From Amoebophrya sp. A120 (taxonomy: Eukaryota > Sar > Dinophyceae > Syndiniales > Amoebophryaceae): DNA of 64,000 nucleotides. The stretch covers positions 12,197,832-12,261,831 of the forward strand of contig CAJINV010000001.1 in NCBI GenBank assembly GCA_905178155.1, read 5' to 3'. Shown one piece after another: positions 25,054 to 35,354 of this stretch. The notes under the pieces are model-generated. The model ran no database searches and had not been told where the DNA came from. It worked only from the letters and a program-made list of their open reading frames with translations. How positions within the stretch are numbered: position 1 is the first letter of the stretch; every line of letters starts with the position of its first letter. Both the position numbers and the translations under genes were made by a program.

Positions 25054-26082
25054 ATGGTGCGCGCATCACGGGTATTGCTGTTGGCGCTTGGCGTCAGCAG
25101 CGCAGTAGCAGTCAAAATGGATTTTGGCAAGTTCCTCCAAAATTGTGGGAATGCGGGCTGCCGGGCCATCGAGGAAATCCGCAACGTTCCCAATGTTGGA
25201 GATGCTGAGCACTGGGGACAAGCGTTTCAGCGAATCGCGGAGTCTCAGGAGGCCCAGGATGTTCGCGAGGAGGCCGAGCGTGTTCGCCAGGCCTGGGAAG
25301 AACAGCAGCGCCAGGCAAAGGAGACCGCGGAGCGTTTGTCTACGGAGGCCGCCGCTGTCTGGAACACTTGTGAAAACGACGCGAAGATGTTACTGGGCAA
25401 TTTCCAGCAGGTTTTATCCGATGCTCATCAGTCCCCCGCGGTACAGAAAGTAGTTCTCGACCTGAAAGACCTGGCGCAGGAAGCGGAACTACTCATTGAG
25501 CGAAAAGGCAATGACATTGCGGAACGGGTGCGCGAGGTGGCGCAGCATGCTGGGGAGACAGAGGCGGGACGAAAAGTGCGGGAAGCCGCCAAGCACATCT
25601 CGGAACATGCTACAAAGGCTGCGCGTGAGCTGGAAAAGCAGATGCACCGCGCCGGCGAGCAAGCGCGTCGGCTGTCGGAGTCCTTGGCGAAGGAGGCAGA
25701 CCGGCTGAAGCGGGACATCGAGGCCAAGGCAGCGGAAGCAGTACGCCACGCGGGCGCTGTTGCCGAACGGATCAAGGAGGAAGCGCCGGAGGTTGCGCGC
25801 GACCTGAAGGAGCAAGCCGAGAGCCAGGCTCGACAGATGGAAGGGGAGTTACGCAACATGCGGAAGGCGTTGGAGCATTTGGAGCACCAACTTCGGGATC
25901 GGCGAGCGGCGGAAAAGCTGCTTGAGTCGGCGAAGAAAACTGTCAAAGAAGCCCGGGAGAAGGCCAGTGCAGCGACAGAGAAGGAGCTGCAGAAACTGCT
26001 GACGGAAATCCACCGCATCACTACGGAAAGCGATTTGATTGACCAAATCAAGGCGATATTGCCGAACTCGAACCACCCGTAA
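25054..26082 (+). CDS. secreted all-helical Glu/Ala/Arg-rich protein
   Basis: Single-exon gene of 342 codons from ATG 25054. Residues 1-20 (MVRASRVLLLALGVSSAVAV) form a signal peptide. Residues 20-70 contain two Cys (NCGNAGCRAIEE). From residue 70 to the end it is almost continuous amphipathic helix with an 11-residue-like periodicity of Glu, Ala, Lys and Arg, such as ERVREVAQHAGETEAGRKVR. This resembles apolipoprotein-like or LEA-like helices, but no homology is claimed. It is likely exported and may bind lipid or membranes (inference). The next gene also encodes a leader plus helical C-terminus. Confidence 0.8.
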   Translation: MVRASRVLLLALGVSSAVAVKMDFGKFLQNCGNAGCRAIEEIRNVPNVGDAEHWGQAFQRIAESQEAQDVREEAERVRQAWEEQQRQAKETAERLSTEAAAVWNTCENDAKMLLGNFQQVLSDAHQSPAVQKVVLDLKDLAQEAELLIERKGNDIAERVREVAQHAGETEAGRKVREAAKHISEHATKAARELEKQMHRAGEQARRLSESLAKEADRLKRDIEAKAAEAVRHAGAVAERIKEEAPEVARDLKEQAESQARQMEGELRNMRKALEHLEHQLRDRRAAEKLLESAKKTVKEAREKASAATEKELQKLLTEIHRITTESDLIDQIKAILPNSNHP

Positions 26083-27453
26083 GATATGTGAGGAGGAAAG
26101 GCTCGTCGTCGTGCGGCGGACTCATTGACGACTTGGTCGCAATAAGCAATGTACGAGGGCGAGACTAAGTCTAAGTATAAGAGCAGTCCTCCTATCCTCG
26201 TCGGAAGGTGGAACAACAAACAAAGGTCACACCTGATTGAAGGTTTTGTGGTCCTTCTATGAATAAGCATTCGAGTGAAGCAAAAATTTGCCCCCTTATT
26301 GACATCATAGATGATGTTGTTGCCCGCTAAGCAACAGTTTTGATTCCTCAGGGGACCGCCGCCCACAAGAAAATCGTCTTCGCGGGGTACTTCAATAAAA
26401 AGAAGTAAAGGTTTTTTTACAACAGCCACGAATTTGGTGTGCTACTTTGATGGAACAATTCTCACACCGTGGATGATTTTTGAGATGGCGTACAGAAGCA
26501 GTAGGTGTGGCTCCGTCGCAGGGGCATGTATACCAACAAAAACTAAATAAACCAAATGGGAACTTGTAGCCGCATGCGCACTAGCGCTGAGGAATATTCC
26601 GAAAAACAAAGCTCGGCTCCGTGCGAGCAGAATTATTTCCCTCACAACCTTTGACTCATCTCCTAAAAACCATAAAAAATTGTTTTCGTGTCACAACGTC
26701 ATCGTCCCACTTCTCTCGGAAGCTGCACCGTTCAGGGTAGCGGTTGCACGAATCTATCATGCGCCTCTACTCATCTACCGTTTCTCTCCATCTTCGCCTA
26801 CGCTCTGGAATAAACTGCATTTACGCAATGTCACCGCTCGGGATGTTAAGAAGTGCGGTTCCTGAAAAAATTGCGTTTCTATGTGTGCACTTAAATACCA
26901 ATGCTGGATTCAAGGCAGCTGGTCCACTTTATTGCAAGTACTAGAGTCGGGACAAAGCACAAGCAGTCAAAGACCACGAAAAAATTCGACGGCTCCGTCG
27001 CGAATAAATCTGCGTAAATCAAATACAAGTTCACACAAAAACGAAGATGAGGATCTGTGGTCCGGTTTTCGTTCCCACAACATTGATCATGCCCAACCCC
27101 AAGTTCTTTTTTTGAAAGTCCGATGGATCAGTCAAAATTGGTTCAATTGGTGCATCTCGCCATACATTTATGAGATCAATCGCGTCATCAAGGAAACTTC
27201 TTTAATCTTCGTCCAAATAACGGAAGCCCTGACGACTCTAATTTAGCAACTTCTCAGTTCCACTTGTCGGGAAGGTCCACCAACTCGTTGTAAACTTGTA
27301 GCAACTACCGATATTAGCGTTAGCGGTACCGGTATCAATCCAACAGCAACTTCTAGTTCTACTTAGGTAACTCCACAGATCAGTCAGAATTACATTAACA
27401 TCGCTTTACACAGCAAAACCTACCACGCCCAGAGGATACCACCAATCATCAAA
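26083..27453. other. intergenic, no gene seen
   Basis: About 1.4 kb between the two secreted-protein genes. No RNA gene, repeat or convincing exon was recognised. Confidence 0.6.
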
Positions 27454-29208
27454 ATGGCGGGATCCATCCGTAAGAAGTTGACCAGCGTGGCGCTGGTGGC
27501 GGCGGGCCTCAGCAATTTCAACGTCGTCAGTGGACGCAAGTTCCTTTCTGCAGCAAATGCAAATAATGGAGCAGCAGCAGAAGTAGAGCACGGGCAGCTG
27601 CAACCGGGGGGAGGGGCAGAAGTCATCAGCGCGGCTGTCGCGACTTCTCAAGAACCCGAACCCGTCGTCGAGCGGCATGCTCGTTATGACGCTTCTGTCG
27701 CTTCTTCGAGTATGAGTCGTGAACAAGCAGAACAAGATGTTGAGATGATGCCCGAGGAGGACGCGGAGCACCAGGACGCTCCTGTTTCATCTTCCCCTGC
27801 TGTCATCGAGGAGGATCAGTGGAACCAGCAAGGGTTCTTCGCCGAGCCCGTCGATGCGCAGGCCGACGAGCAGCTCGCTCCTACTGCCGTCATGTCGACT
27901 GACGGTCAGGAAGCTCGTGCTCTTGATGACATCGAAGCAGAGCGTCAACATGCTCAGAGAGAAGCCGAAGAGATGATGGAAACAGCTCCTTTGCTACCCG
28001 CACAGGCAGTCTCTGAGGAAGAACCCGCTCAGGCTGCTGCGCCAGCATCTGATTCTTTTGTTGAAGACGCAGGACAGGAAGTAGATCCGTTGAAGCCCGA
28101 GTCGGCAGAACCGGAGTCCGCTGAGACGATGGAAGGCTCGGAGTCGCAGACTGTGAGTGAAGAACCCGTCGTCGAGCTGCATGCTCATGATGCTGCTCCT
28201 GTCGACGCTCCTCTTTCTCAGGTGGAGCCGCCGCTTACGAGTGAAGGCGAAGATGTTGAGATGACGTCCGAGCAGGGCAACGCGGAGCACAAGGACGTTC
28301 CTGTAGTTTCTTCCCCGGTCGTCGACGAAGAGCAGCAACGGGAGCCGCAATGGTTCGCCGGCGCGCCCATGGTCCATGCGCAGGCTGAAGAGGAAGCTCC
28401 TACGGGCGCCATGTCGACTGACGGTCAGGAAGGAGATGGCGAAGTCGATGCTCAACTTGTTGAACGAAAGGAGGAAGACGAAGAGATGGAAACAGCTGCT
28501 CCTTCGCTACCCGTACAGGGGGCAGTCTCTGAGGAAAATAAACCTGCTGAGGCTGCTACGGCATCATCTTCTGGTCCTGTTCAAGACGCAGGAGAGCAGG
28601 CTTCGTTGACCGAGCCGAAGCCGGCGGAGCAGAAACAATCCGCTGAGCCGATCATGGAAGGCTCTTCAGGGTCGCAGACTGGTGACGAAGCTGTTACGAT
28701 CACGAGCCGTGGGGCCGTTTTGATGGAAAGCGGACGCGCCCAGGCCCTGCACATGTGTGAGCAGGCACAACGCGGCACCAAACGCGCTTTCCTTGCTGTA
28801 CAGTCAGAATGCCGGTCGAAGGTTCGAGCGCTATCGGAACGGGCGCGGGGTCGCGCTGCCGAGGCACACGCAGCTGCGAGAGAGTTTCACGAAAACAAAA
28901 CTCGCCCGTTCCTCGCGAGCGCCGCGCAGCTGAGCTCCAACGCGGGTACCAAAGCCTCTGAAGGGGCTGCGGCGCTTCGGGAAAGCGTCGCGCAGCTGAG
29001 CTCCAACGCGGGTACCAAAGCCTCTGAAGGGGCTGCGGCGCTTCGTGGACACGCCGTGCAGGCAAGGGGAGCCCTCAACCGAGCCTGCGACCGTCGTCGT
29101 CGGTCCCGCTCTCCTCGCGGAAGGGCTCGTGCTGCTGATGAAGGTGTTATGACGGCCGAGGCGGATGAGCGTGCGCAGGAAGAGGAACAACCTGCAGCTG
29201 AACCGTAA
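27454..29208 (+). CDS. secreted acidic repeat protein with helical C-terminus
   Basis: Single exon of 584 codons from ATG 27454. Residues 1-27 form a leader (basic MAGSIRKK, then hydrophobic SVALVAAGLSNFNVVSG). Residues about 65-420 are acidic, disordered and internally duplicated. Two units of roughly 165 residues share landmarks VE(M)M/T..E..AEH, D.PVSSSP, AMSTDGQE, EEMETA, PAQAVSEE and SAE..MEGS. Residues 430-560 are helical, with a tandem 22-aa repeat built on AQLSSNAGTKASEGAAALR. The end is Arg/Ser-rich (RRRRSRSPRGRARA) and then acidic. Function is unknown. It may be an exported effector or surface-associated protein. Confidence 0.75.
   Translation: MAGSIRKKLTSVALVAAGLSNFNVVSGRKFLSAANANNGAAAEVEHGQLQPGGGAEVISAAVATSQEPEPVVERHARYDASVASSSMSREQAEQDVEMMPEEDAEHQDAPVSSSPAVIEEDQWNQQGFFAEPVDAQADEQLAPTAVMSTDGQEARALDDIEAERQHAQREAEEMMETAPLLPAQAVSEEEPAQAAAPASDSFVEDAGQEVDPLKPESAEPESAETMEGSESQTVSEEPVVELHAHDAAPVDAPLSQVEPPLTSEGEDVEMTSEQGNAEHKDVPVVSSPVVDEEQQREPQWFAGAPMVHAQAEEEAPTGAMSTDGQEGDGEVDAQLVERKEEDEEMETAAPSLPVQGAVSEENKPAEAATASSSGPVQDAGEQASLTEPKPAEQKQSAEPIMEGSSGSQTGDEAVTITSRGAVLMESGRAQALHMCEQAQRGTKRAFLAVQSECRSKVRALSERARGRAAEAHAAAREFHENKTRPFLASAAQLSSNAGTKASEGAAALRESVAQLSSNAGTKASEGAAALRGHAVQARGALNRACDRRRRSRSPRGRARAADEGVMTAEADERAQEEEQPAAEP
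28923..29045 (+). repeat. two-copy 66-bp tandem repeat inside the secreted protein gene
   Basis: The 57 bases at 28923-28979 recur without change at 28989-29045, a period of 66 bp (22 codons). The lack of synonymous differences indicates a recent duplication or ongoing conversion. Confidence 0.9.
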
Positions 29209-30506
29209 CTAAATTTTGATACTCCAAGTAGCGCCAGGCTTACTTTCGCCTGCGGGTGGTCCACAAGTGTGCATTTGTAGCGCCGGGCGACTGGTGTTGT
29301 AGTTGCGCACTGAGTATGAGTTTGTAATCTGCAGCTACAAAACAAAGCTCAAGAAAAAAGACATAGACCGCAAGCTGAGCGGCCGCAAGGTACACAAACT
29401 CTACTTTCCGACGTGTGGGCTTGAGTGCGTATCTTCCGCGTTTTTGTAAGTCACATAATAAAACTGCGATGAGCAGACAATGAAGACGAAGATGTATGAT
29501 AAATGAGGATGTATGATGAATGCTCTACGTCGCATGGTGGACATGACCTTCGATTTTCGAGTCATGCAGTAGAGGCAAATATTATGATGTATAATTCCCG
29601 ATTTTTTTGTTGTAGTTGGTGTAGAATTTATTTAGCATCTTTTACCCTTCACCGTTATCTCCCATATCGGACCGAGTCTAGCGATCCCGATCCTTCGTGG
29701 CGATTGCGCTTCTCAGAAGTACTTTAGGACAATCATGCAGAATAAAAACTACTGCCTTATTCGTATTCCTATGCACGCGAGCACGGAGTAGGGCATCGCT
29801 GTTGGCTTACTCTCCGCCTAGTCATTCTTTTTCTGTCATATTGAACTAACACGGCCCAACCTTCCTATTCTAAAAACCTGGAAACCATCATCGGAAGACT
29901 GTTTTCCATTTTGTATGACAACTGTATGATGAAATGATAATGATGATGAAGGTAGCAATGACCCCGACCACATCAATTCTCCTAAGACGAAAAAACTCGA
30001 CTCCTGCGCCGGATGAATGTTCTTCGTGCCACATCCCACTTCTGAAAGTGCGTTCTGTGTGAGAAATGATCAAGATCATGGTTCTTGCAAACGATGATCA
30101 AATTTACTCTGACACAAGTGACAAGTTCGACACAAGGAAGTGGCAAGTTCGACGAAGCGATCAGCATGTTTATTTAACATCGCGATATTTTTCGGTTCAA
30201 CAGGCGCTGCTGAAATACCATTGATCGGTTGCAATATCTTCACGACAAACAAAGCAAGCGCTGGGGTTGAAGGCACAGAAAAGTATTTGCGAATTTTTAG
30301 CATCCGGTCGTGATCTGGTAACGTAACCAAAGCGCTTCATTTTTGCAGATGAACCAGTTGGATGTTAAAATACTGTAATTCAGTAGTTCTGGAGCAACTA
30401 CACTAGTGAGCTACTTTTGTGCGTAAAGAGAAAGACTAGTAGCTTCTGGTTCACCGTGGGGTGAAGAAAGCGATACTCGAAGTCGTAGCAGCGACAAGGC
30501 GGAACT
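29209..30506. other. intergenic, no gene seen
   Basis: About 1.3 kb, AT-rich, with no recognised gene, repeat or RNA. Confidence 0.6.
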
Positions 30507-31545
30507 ATGTCGATTCCACCGGAAGATGGTGGCTCGAAGCCAATCCTGATTTCGCTTCCCACGAACAATTGTGCGCGCATCCTGCTTTTCCTGCGGCTTT
30601 CCGGTCTCGAGGACCAGGTGGAAATAAAGACGCCAAAAGATTTCGGCGGCCTGAACTCTCCGGAGTACCGGAAGATCAATCCGCAGGGCAAGTTTCCAGC
30701 GCTGATCATTCCCCGGTCGGAAGCCAGCGTCGAAAGTTTTTGGTTCGAGGCCCAGGTGGTCCTGGACTTGCTGAAGAACAAGCTTCTGGCAGGAAACCCG
30801 GACAAGATAGCGTCTTGGAATGGCGGGGCTGCCGGCAGCGCGGAACAGCAAGCGAAGGTGCGCCTCCTGATACAAGTGCACGACTTGTACCTGGCTTCGC
30901 CAAACAGCACGCAGCCAGGGTAAGAATAGTGTTCCTACTTACTTGGATTGACCACATTTTTTATGGTTTATTTCGTAGGTGCGCTTCTTTAGGAACTGAA
31001 ATTTTATTGAGAAGCGAGAAAGTAAATGTCCCAGGACTTTTCCGCGCTCCTCTTTCGAAGTCGAAAATGCACTGCAGGACTACTTCTACACTTGACTATA
31101 TCGAAACAGAATTTTCCTACTGCTCAACAGGAGCATCGCGACTCAGGGGTGCCTCTACAAGGGCGACGTGCCACTGAAGGAGCGCAGCTCGCGAGCAGTG
31201 GAGCTGAATAAGCAGCTCAGCGTTTTGGAGTCCTTACTGGACGAGAGCGGCCCTTACTGCTGTGGGGCAGAAATCACGCTGGCGGATCTGGTGATCTACC
31301 CCACTTTCCTCTTCCTCGCTCCGCTCACCGAAGCAGCCCTCGGCTGGCCCGCCGGAAAAGTCTGGGATGGCAGGCCGAAGCTCCAAAAATGGTTTGGAAA
31401 CTTTGAGAAAGCGAATCCCGAGGTCGAAGGCATTTGCAACGACGTGCGTGGCTTCGTGCAGAATTCCTTCCTTGGGAGTGGTCGGATCGCGAAAATCCGT
31501 GAAGCTGTCGAGTCAGAAGAAGGAAAGGCACTGCCTTGGATGTAG
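30507..31545 (+). CDS. glutathione S-transferase family protein
   Basis: Two exons, 30507-30919 and 31131-31545, joined by a GT-AG intron (donor gtaaga, phase 2), giving 275 aa. The N-terminal thioredoxin-like domain (residues about 10-95) shows PILISLPTNNCARILLFLRL, the segment NPQGKFPALI preceding the cis-Pro turn, and ESFWFEAQVVLDLL at the glutathione site. The C-terminal helical domain has ELNKQLSVLESLLDESG, ITLADLVIYPTFLFL (the conserved N-capping Asp segment) and KLQKWFGNFEKANPEV. It probably conjugates or reduces substrates with glutathione in the cytosol. The GST class is not assignable by eye. Confidence 0.85.
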
Positions 31546-32160
31546 AAGTTGTAATTGAAAAAACTAAAACATTTCGTAATGTCCATCGGACGGATTTACA
31601 CAACTGCAGCGCTTTCGATTCATCTAGCAGATTTCTGTGCTTTCGTGCGGCTGAAAAGCATCAATCTCCATTGACTGTTCCACATGGCAGGAAGGAAGAA
31701 GTTTCAATGCTGAAGATGCTCTTTTCTACATGCGTGCGCATCGTCCTCGTCATACTCGACGAACACGAATTTTCTTTAAATTCGTTGCAGCAACAGCGCC
31801 TCTGCATCAGCGTCGGCAGTGGTATGCGTCAGCGTAGCACGGCGCGTTTGAGAAGAGCTGTAGAAAAAAAACTCTGACGGAGTTTTTCTATCGCACTAGC
31901 GATCCTTCGGGCGCTGAATGTTTTTCGAAACAGTTAGTTCTTTCTTTCTCTGGCGAAGGAAGAGAAGATTTGTAGCATCTGCAGCGTGCGTGTCCAGCAA
32001 CCCGTGTTAGCATTGAGCCAGATATTAAATCTTACGTGTTTATTCAGAAGATCGACTTGGTTGCTTTTCAGTTTCAACAAGGCATTCTGAAGAACTACAG
32101 GTGGCCGCATGAACTGACATTATAGACGCTGACTGTACCAGAACCAGGGGCGCATCTGCG
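31546..32160. other. intergenic, no gene seen
   Basis: About 600 bases between the GST and the caspase-like gene, with nothing recognised. Confidence 0.6.
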
Positions 32161-34443
32161 ATGATGATCATGCTCGTCTTTTTGTGTCTCGTCCTGGCGT
32201 GTTGCTTCCGCTCTGCGGACGCGGCGCTGCCACAGAGGATACCCAAATTTGAATCTCGACCGGATCCAGACTCCCCAGTTGCGGTTCCTCTCAAGGCATA
32301 TACCCTGCGAGCCGACCAGGAGCAAGCCTTGATTGACCATTACAACGGCCTAGAATTGGAAGACGCGCCGGGCGGCTGTAGTGACGTGGACGTCCCCTCT
32401 CCTGCAATCACAGCAGCATCGTCGACCACATCTTGTTGCTCCAACTCGCGGCGCGACGCGCATCAAGATGCCAAGGGTGTAAGCGCCAGATCGACCTCTT
32501 TATTGAGAGCTAGGAATTCTCACCGAGATAGGCGCTTATCCACCGTGGCGTGCAATCGCAAGCATCTCGAGGCTGATGAAAAATTCGATAGCATTAGCAG
32601 TAGCAGAACGAGCGAGCAGGGAGATAAGGAGGAGGAGGAGCAGCTACACCATGACGAGCGGATGAGTCAAGGCACTCTTTGTCTTTCCGCCTCAGGAGTG
32701 TCTCAAGAAGGCGAGCACGATGAACAGTGTGGCTCCAGTGATGAGGATGGCGATAGCGTTTTTAGCGATAGCAGCTCAGAAAGCGACGAAGCGACTGACG
32801 AGGACGATGGAAATTCTACCACTGATGCAGAAACTTCCGAGGATGATGAGAATTCTACATGCAGTGATGTTGAACGACGAGGCTCCGAGGCCGACAGCAC
32901 CACGTTGCTTTCCGCCCTTTGCCTGGCGAGTTTGCAAACGCCCTACAAGCACATGAAAACTTTGCCGATGATGCTGGGGAACTGGGAGAGCCTGGACGGG
33001 TGCCGGTCCGACGCGATGCTGGTTGCGAAGGTTCTGCGGGACCGGAAACACTTCCAGAAGACCAAAGTGTTAACCGGGTACGCCCAGTCAAAGGAGATGC
33101 GCGGGCGGGTGGCAAGTCGCCCGTTGTTGCGGAAAAAGGACGCGGTGAAACACTTGAAAGAGCTGTTTGCAGAGGGAAACCACTACGAACGGGCGCTCTT
33201 CGTTGTCTACTACAGTGGTCACGGGCACTGTGCGCACGGGGAAGACGACAAATACAAGGGGGCGTGCGTGTTCGCGGCGGACAGGAACCCGCTCGGTACC
33301 ATGTACCTCGGATTCAAAGACTTTCTCAGCATCTGGCAGGACGCGCGAAAACATTTTCCGAATTCCGGACAGGGGCACAAACTGCTGCTCATCGTGGACG
33401 CTTGCTATAGCGGAAAGCTCGTGATGAAGCTGCGGCAGCACGTCGCCAGCGTGAGGCGCGAGAAGATGCTCAGCGAAGATGCTTTCTCGGAGTCTACCGA
33501 AGCTTGCGGGCAGGATAATACTGAGGCCGGAGCGAGTTGCTGTACTTCTACACAGGGACGAATCGTAAAGTGTGGAAAAACAGATCCACGAAAGGTGCAA
33601 ACGCTGTTCAATACCGCGATGCGCCGTAGATTCGGAAAATACGTTCGCTGCTCGCCGCGTGTCCGAAGAGGCATACTGAAGAAATACGCGGTGATGCATT
33701 CGCCATCACGGTATAAAAATGCGCCTTTGTCTGTAGAAAAATCACCGACAGCAAAGGTCGATCACATGAAGGTAGCTCCAGTGCGTTCACGCGAGAAGAA
33801 GGAAGATAAGATGCTACAGGACGATGAGGACAGCTGTCTTGGTCAACCAGTGAAGATGTGCAAGACCAGGATGGTCCGCAAGGGTAGTCTGCGAAGCGAT
33901 AGTGTCAGCTGCTGCAGCACCGAACTCAGCGCCGGTGATGGAAGCTCCTGTGCGGCTCCATCTGGAGTCTCACTTTCTGAGGTTGAGCATGGTTACTGGG
34001 ATGAACCTACTTCTACGCCCTATCGCGAAAGTAGCAGCAGCTGCAGCGGCTCGCGGTCAGTAGGATCACTAGGACCGTCCTCGATGGAGCACTGTGAATT
34101 CTTCGATCCCGTGGGCATTGCAATTCAATCCGCGGGGGATTCAAGGCAGTCTGTCTGGGAGCGGGAAGCCACGCATGCCGGTAGTTTCTACTACAACGGG
34201 GAACTGACAAGCTGGTTTGTGGCACGCAACAAGGCCGCTCCCGCGGAAACGGCCTTCACACCCGTAGTTCCGGGTGTCCGGTGGAGTTCTGCGAAAAATT
34301 GCGCACAGTATCCGGACTATTTTGCAAGTTGGATGTCTCCTGCCACTGCCCTGCAAACAGGCCCTATCACAGATTTGGACGATTACGTGCCGGGAGGAAT
34401 GGTCTTCATGCGGAGAAGAAGGCCAAAAAATTCGGCTGTCTGA
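32161..34443 (+). CDS. secreted caspase-like (metacaspase family C14) protein
   Basis: Single exon of 760 codons; the start is ATG 32161 or 32164. Residues 1-22 form a signal peptide (IMLVFLCLVLACCFRSADA). Residues 60-240 are Ser/Asp/Glu-rich and disordered. The protease-like fold spans about 255-430: LPMMLGNWESLDGCRSDAML, ALFVVYYSGHGH with the catalytic-type His near 354, and LLLIVDACYSGK with the catalytic-type Cys near 415. The order strand-His-strand-Cys is that of caspase/metacaspase p20 subunits. After the Cys there is no clear p10-like half. The remainder is Ser/Lys-rich with a final aromatic segment (SFYYNGELTSWFVARNK). A leader on such a protein is unusual and suggests action in the secretory route or outside the cell (inference). 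Confidence 0.8.
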   Translation: MMIMLVFLCLVLACCFRSADAALPQRIPKFESRPDPDSPVAVPLKAYTLRADQEQALIDHYNGLELEDAPGGCSDVDVPSPAITAASSTTSCCSNSRRDAHQDAKGVSARSTSLLRARNSHRDRRLSTVACNRKHLEADEKFDSISSSRTSEQGDKEEEEQLHHDERMSQGTLCLSASGVSQEGEHDEQCGSSDEDGDSVFSDSSSESDEATDEDDGNSTTDAETSEDDENSTCSDVERRGSEADSTTLLSALCLASLQTPYKHMKTLPMMLGNWESLDGCRSDAMLVAKVLRDRKHFQKTKVLTGYAQSKEMRGRVASRPLLRKKDAVKHLKELFAEGNHYERALFVVYYSGHGHCAHGEDDKYKGACVFAADRNPLGTMYLGFKDFLSIWQDARKHFPNSGQGHKLLLIVDACYSGKLVMKLRQHVASVRREKMLSEDAFSESTEACGQDNTEAGASCCTSTQGRIVKCGKTDPRKVQTLFNTAMRRRFGKYVRCSPRVRRGILKKYAVMHSPSRYKNAPLSVEKSPTAKVDHMKVAPVRSREKKEDKMLQDDEDSCLGQPVKMCKTRMVRKGSLRSDSVSCCSTELSAGDGSSCAAPSGVSLSEVEHGYWDEPTSTPYRESSSSCSGSRSVGSLGPSSMEHCEFFDPVGIAIQSAGDSRQSVWEREATHAGSFYYNGELTSWFVARNKAAPAETAFTPVVPGVRWSSAKNCAQYPDYFASWMSPATALQTGPITDLDDYVPGGMVFMRRRRPKNSAV

Positions 34444-35354
34444 CTTTTTGGAAAAATATACATACGCGTGGATACTTACAGAGAATGACAAATCCTGCAT
34501 GAATACACATCCTCATTTTTCTCTTTCTGTCTCTGTTCCCACTTGGGTGCAGCGCGACAATGCTGCACTCACGATTTTTAGCCGCTGAATGAAAGTGGAT
34601 CGCACAGGTACTTATCAATCTATGTATGAGAACACAGACGCGAAATCGAGATCGAGCTATTCAACAATCCTGGGACTTTTTGACTTTGCACATTGACAAG
34701 ATGAAAGAAATCCAAATTAGGCGCAAGAATTTTCGTACAACCACCGCTGGCGCTGTCGTCAAGGTGGGGTTGGATTATTGCCCTGGTGCTACTGTGCATA
34801 TCAGACGATTTTCGAGCACAGGAATCTACTTTCTTAGTAAGGTCGTGATGTATCTTCGCTCGACTTCGATCACGATCTCGATGTAAAGAACAAATGGAGA
34901 AGCAACTAGAGGTATACAGTAACTACAGGACGACGATCATTAGAAGATCCCAACTTTTCTGTATGTGCTGCTAGATCCGTGACGATCATGCTCTTGTAGT
35001 TCTCAAAACTGCCCTTATTCATCATTATCACGCCATCTGAAAAGATCTATGTCCCATGAAGATCACCGATCATGTACGGAAGTTGCGCGACCGGGCGTAC
35101 CATCTCAAACTAAAAAAACGTGCATGGCGATACATATATCGACCTCTTCCAGATAAAATTTGATCACTATGAGGTATCGATGTCGAGACCAAATTTACAT
35201 GATCCATTGATTTCCAGCTTTCAGGACGAGCGGACCAGCTCGCTTGTGCCGTGGGGTGGGCACCTAAGTATCATACTTAAAGAAAGTAAGTAACGAATTG
35301 GTTTCCAAACGTGGAAGCCTTGTATTACCTTCGAGAAGCAACGTTTTTATCACC
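34444..35354. other. intergenic, no gene seen
   Basis: About 900 bases, AT-rich, with no recognised gene or repeat. Confidence 0.6.
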
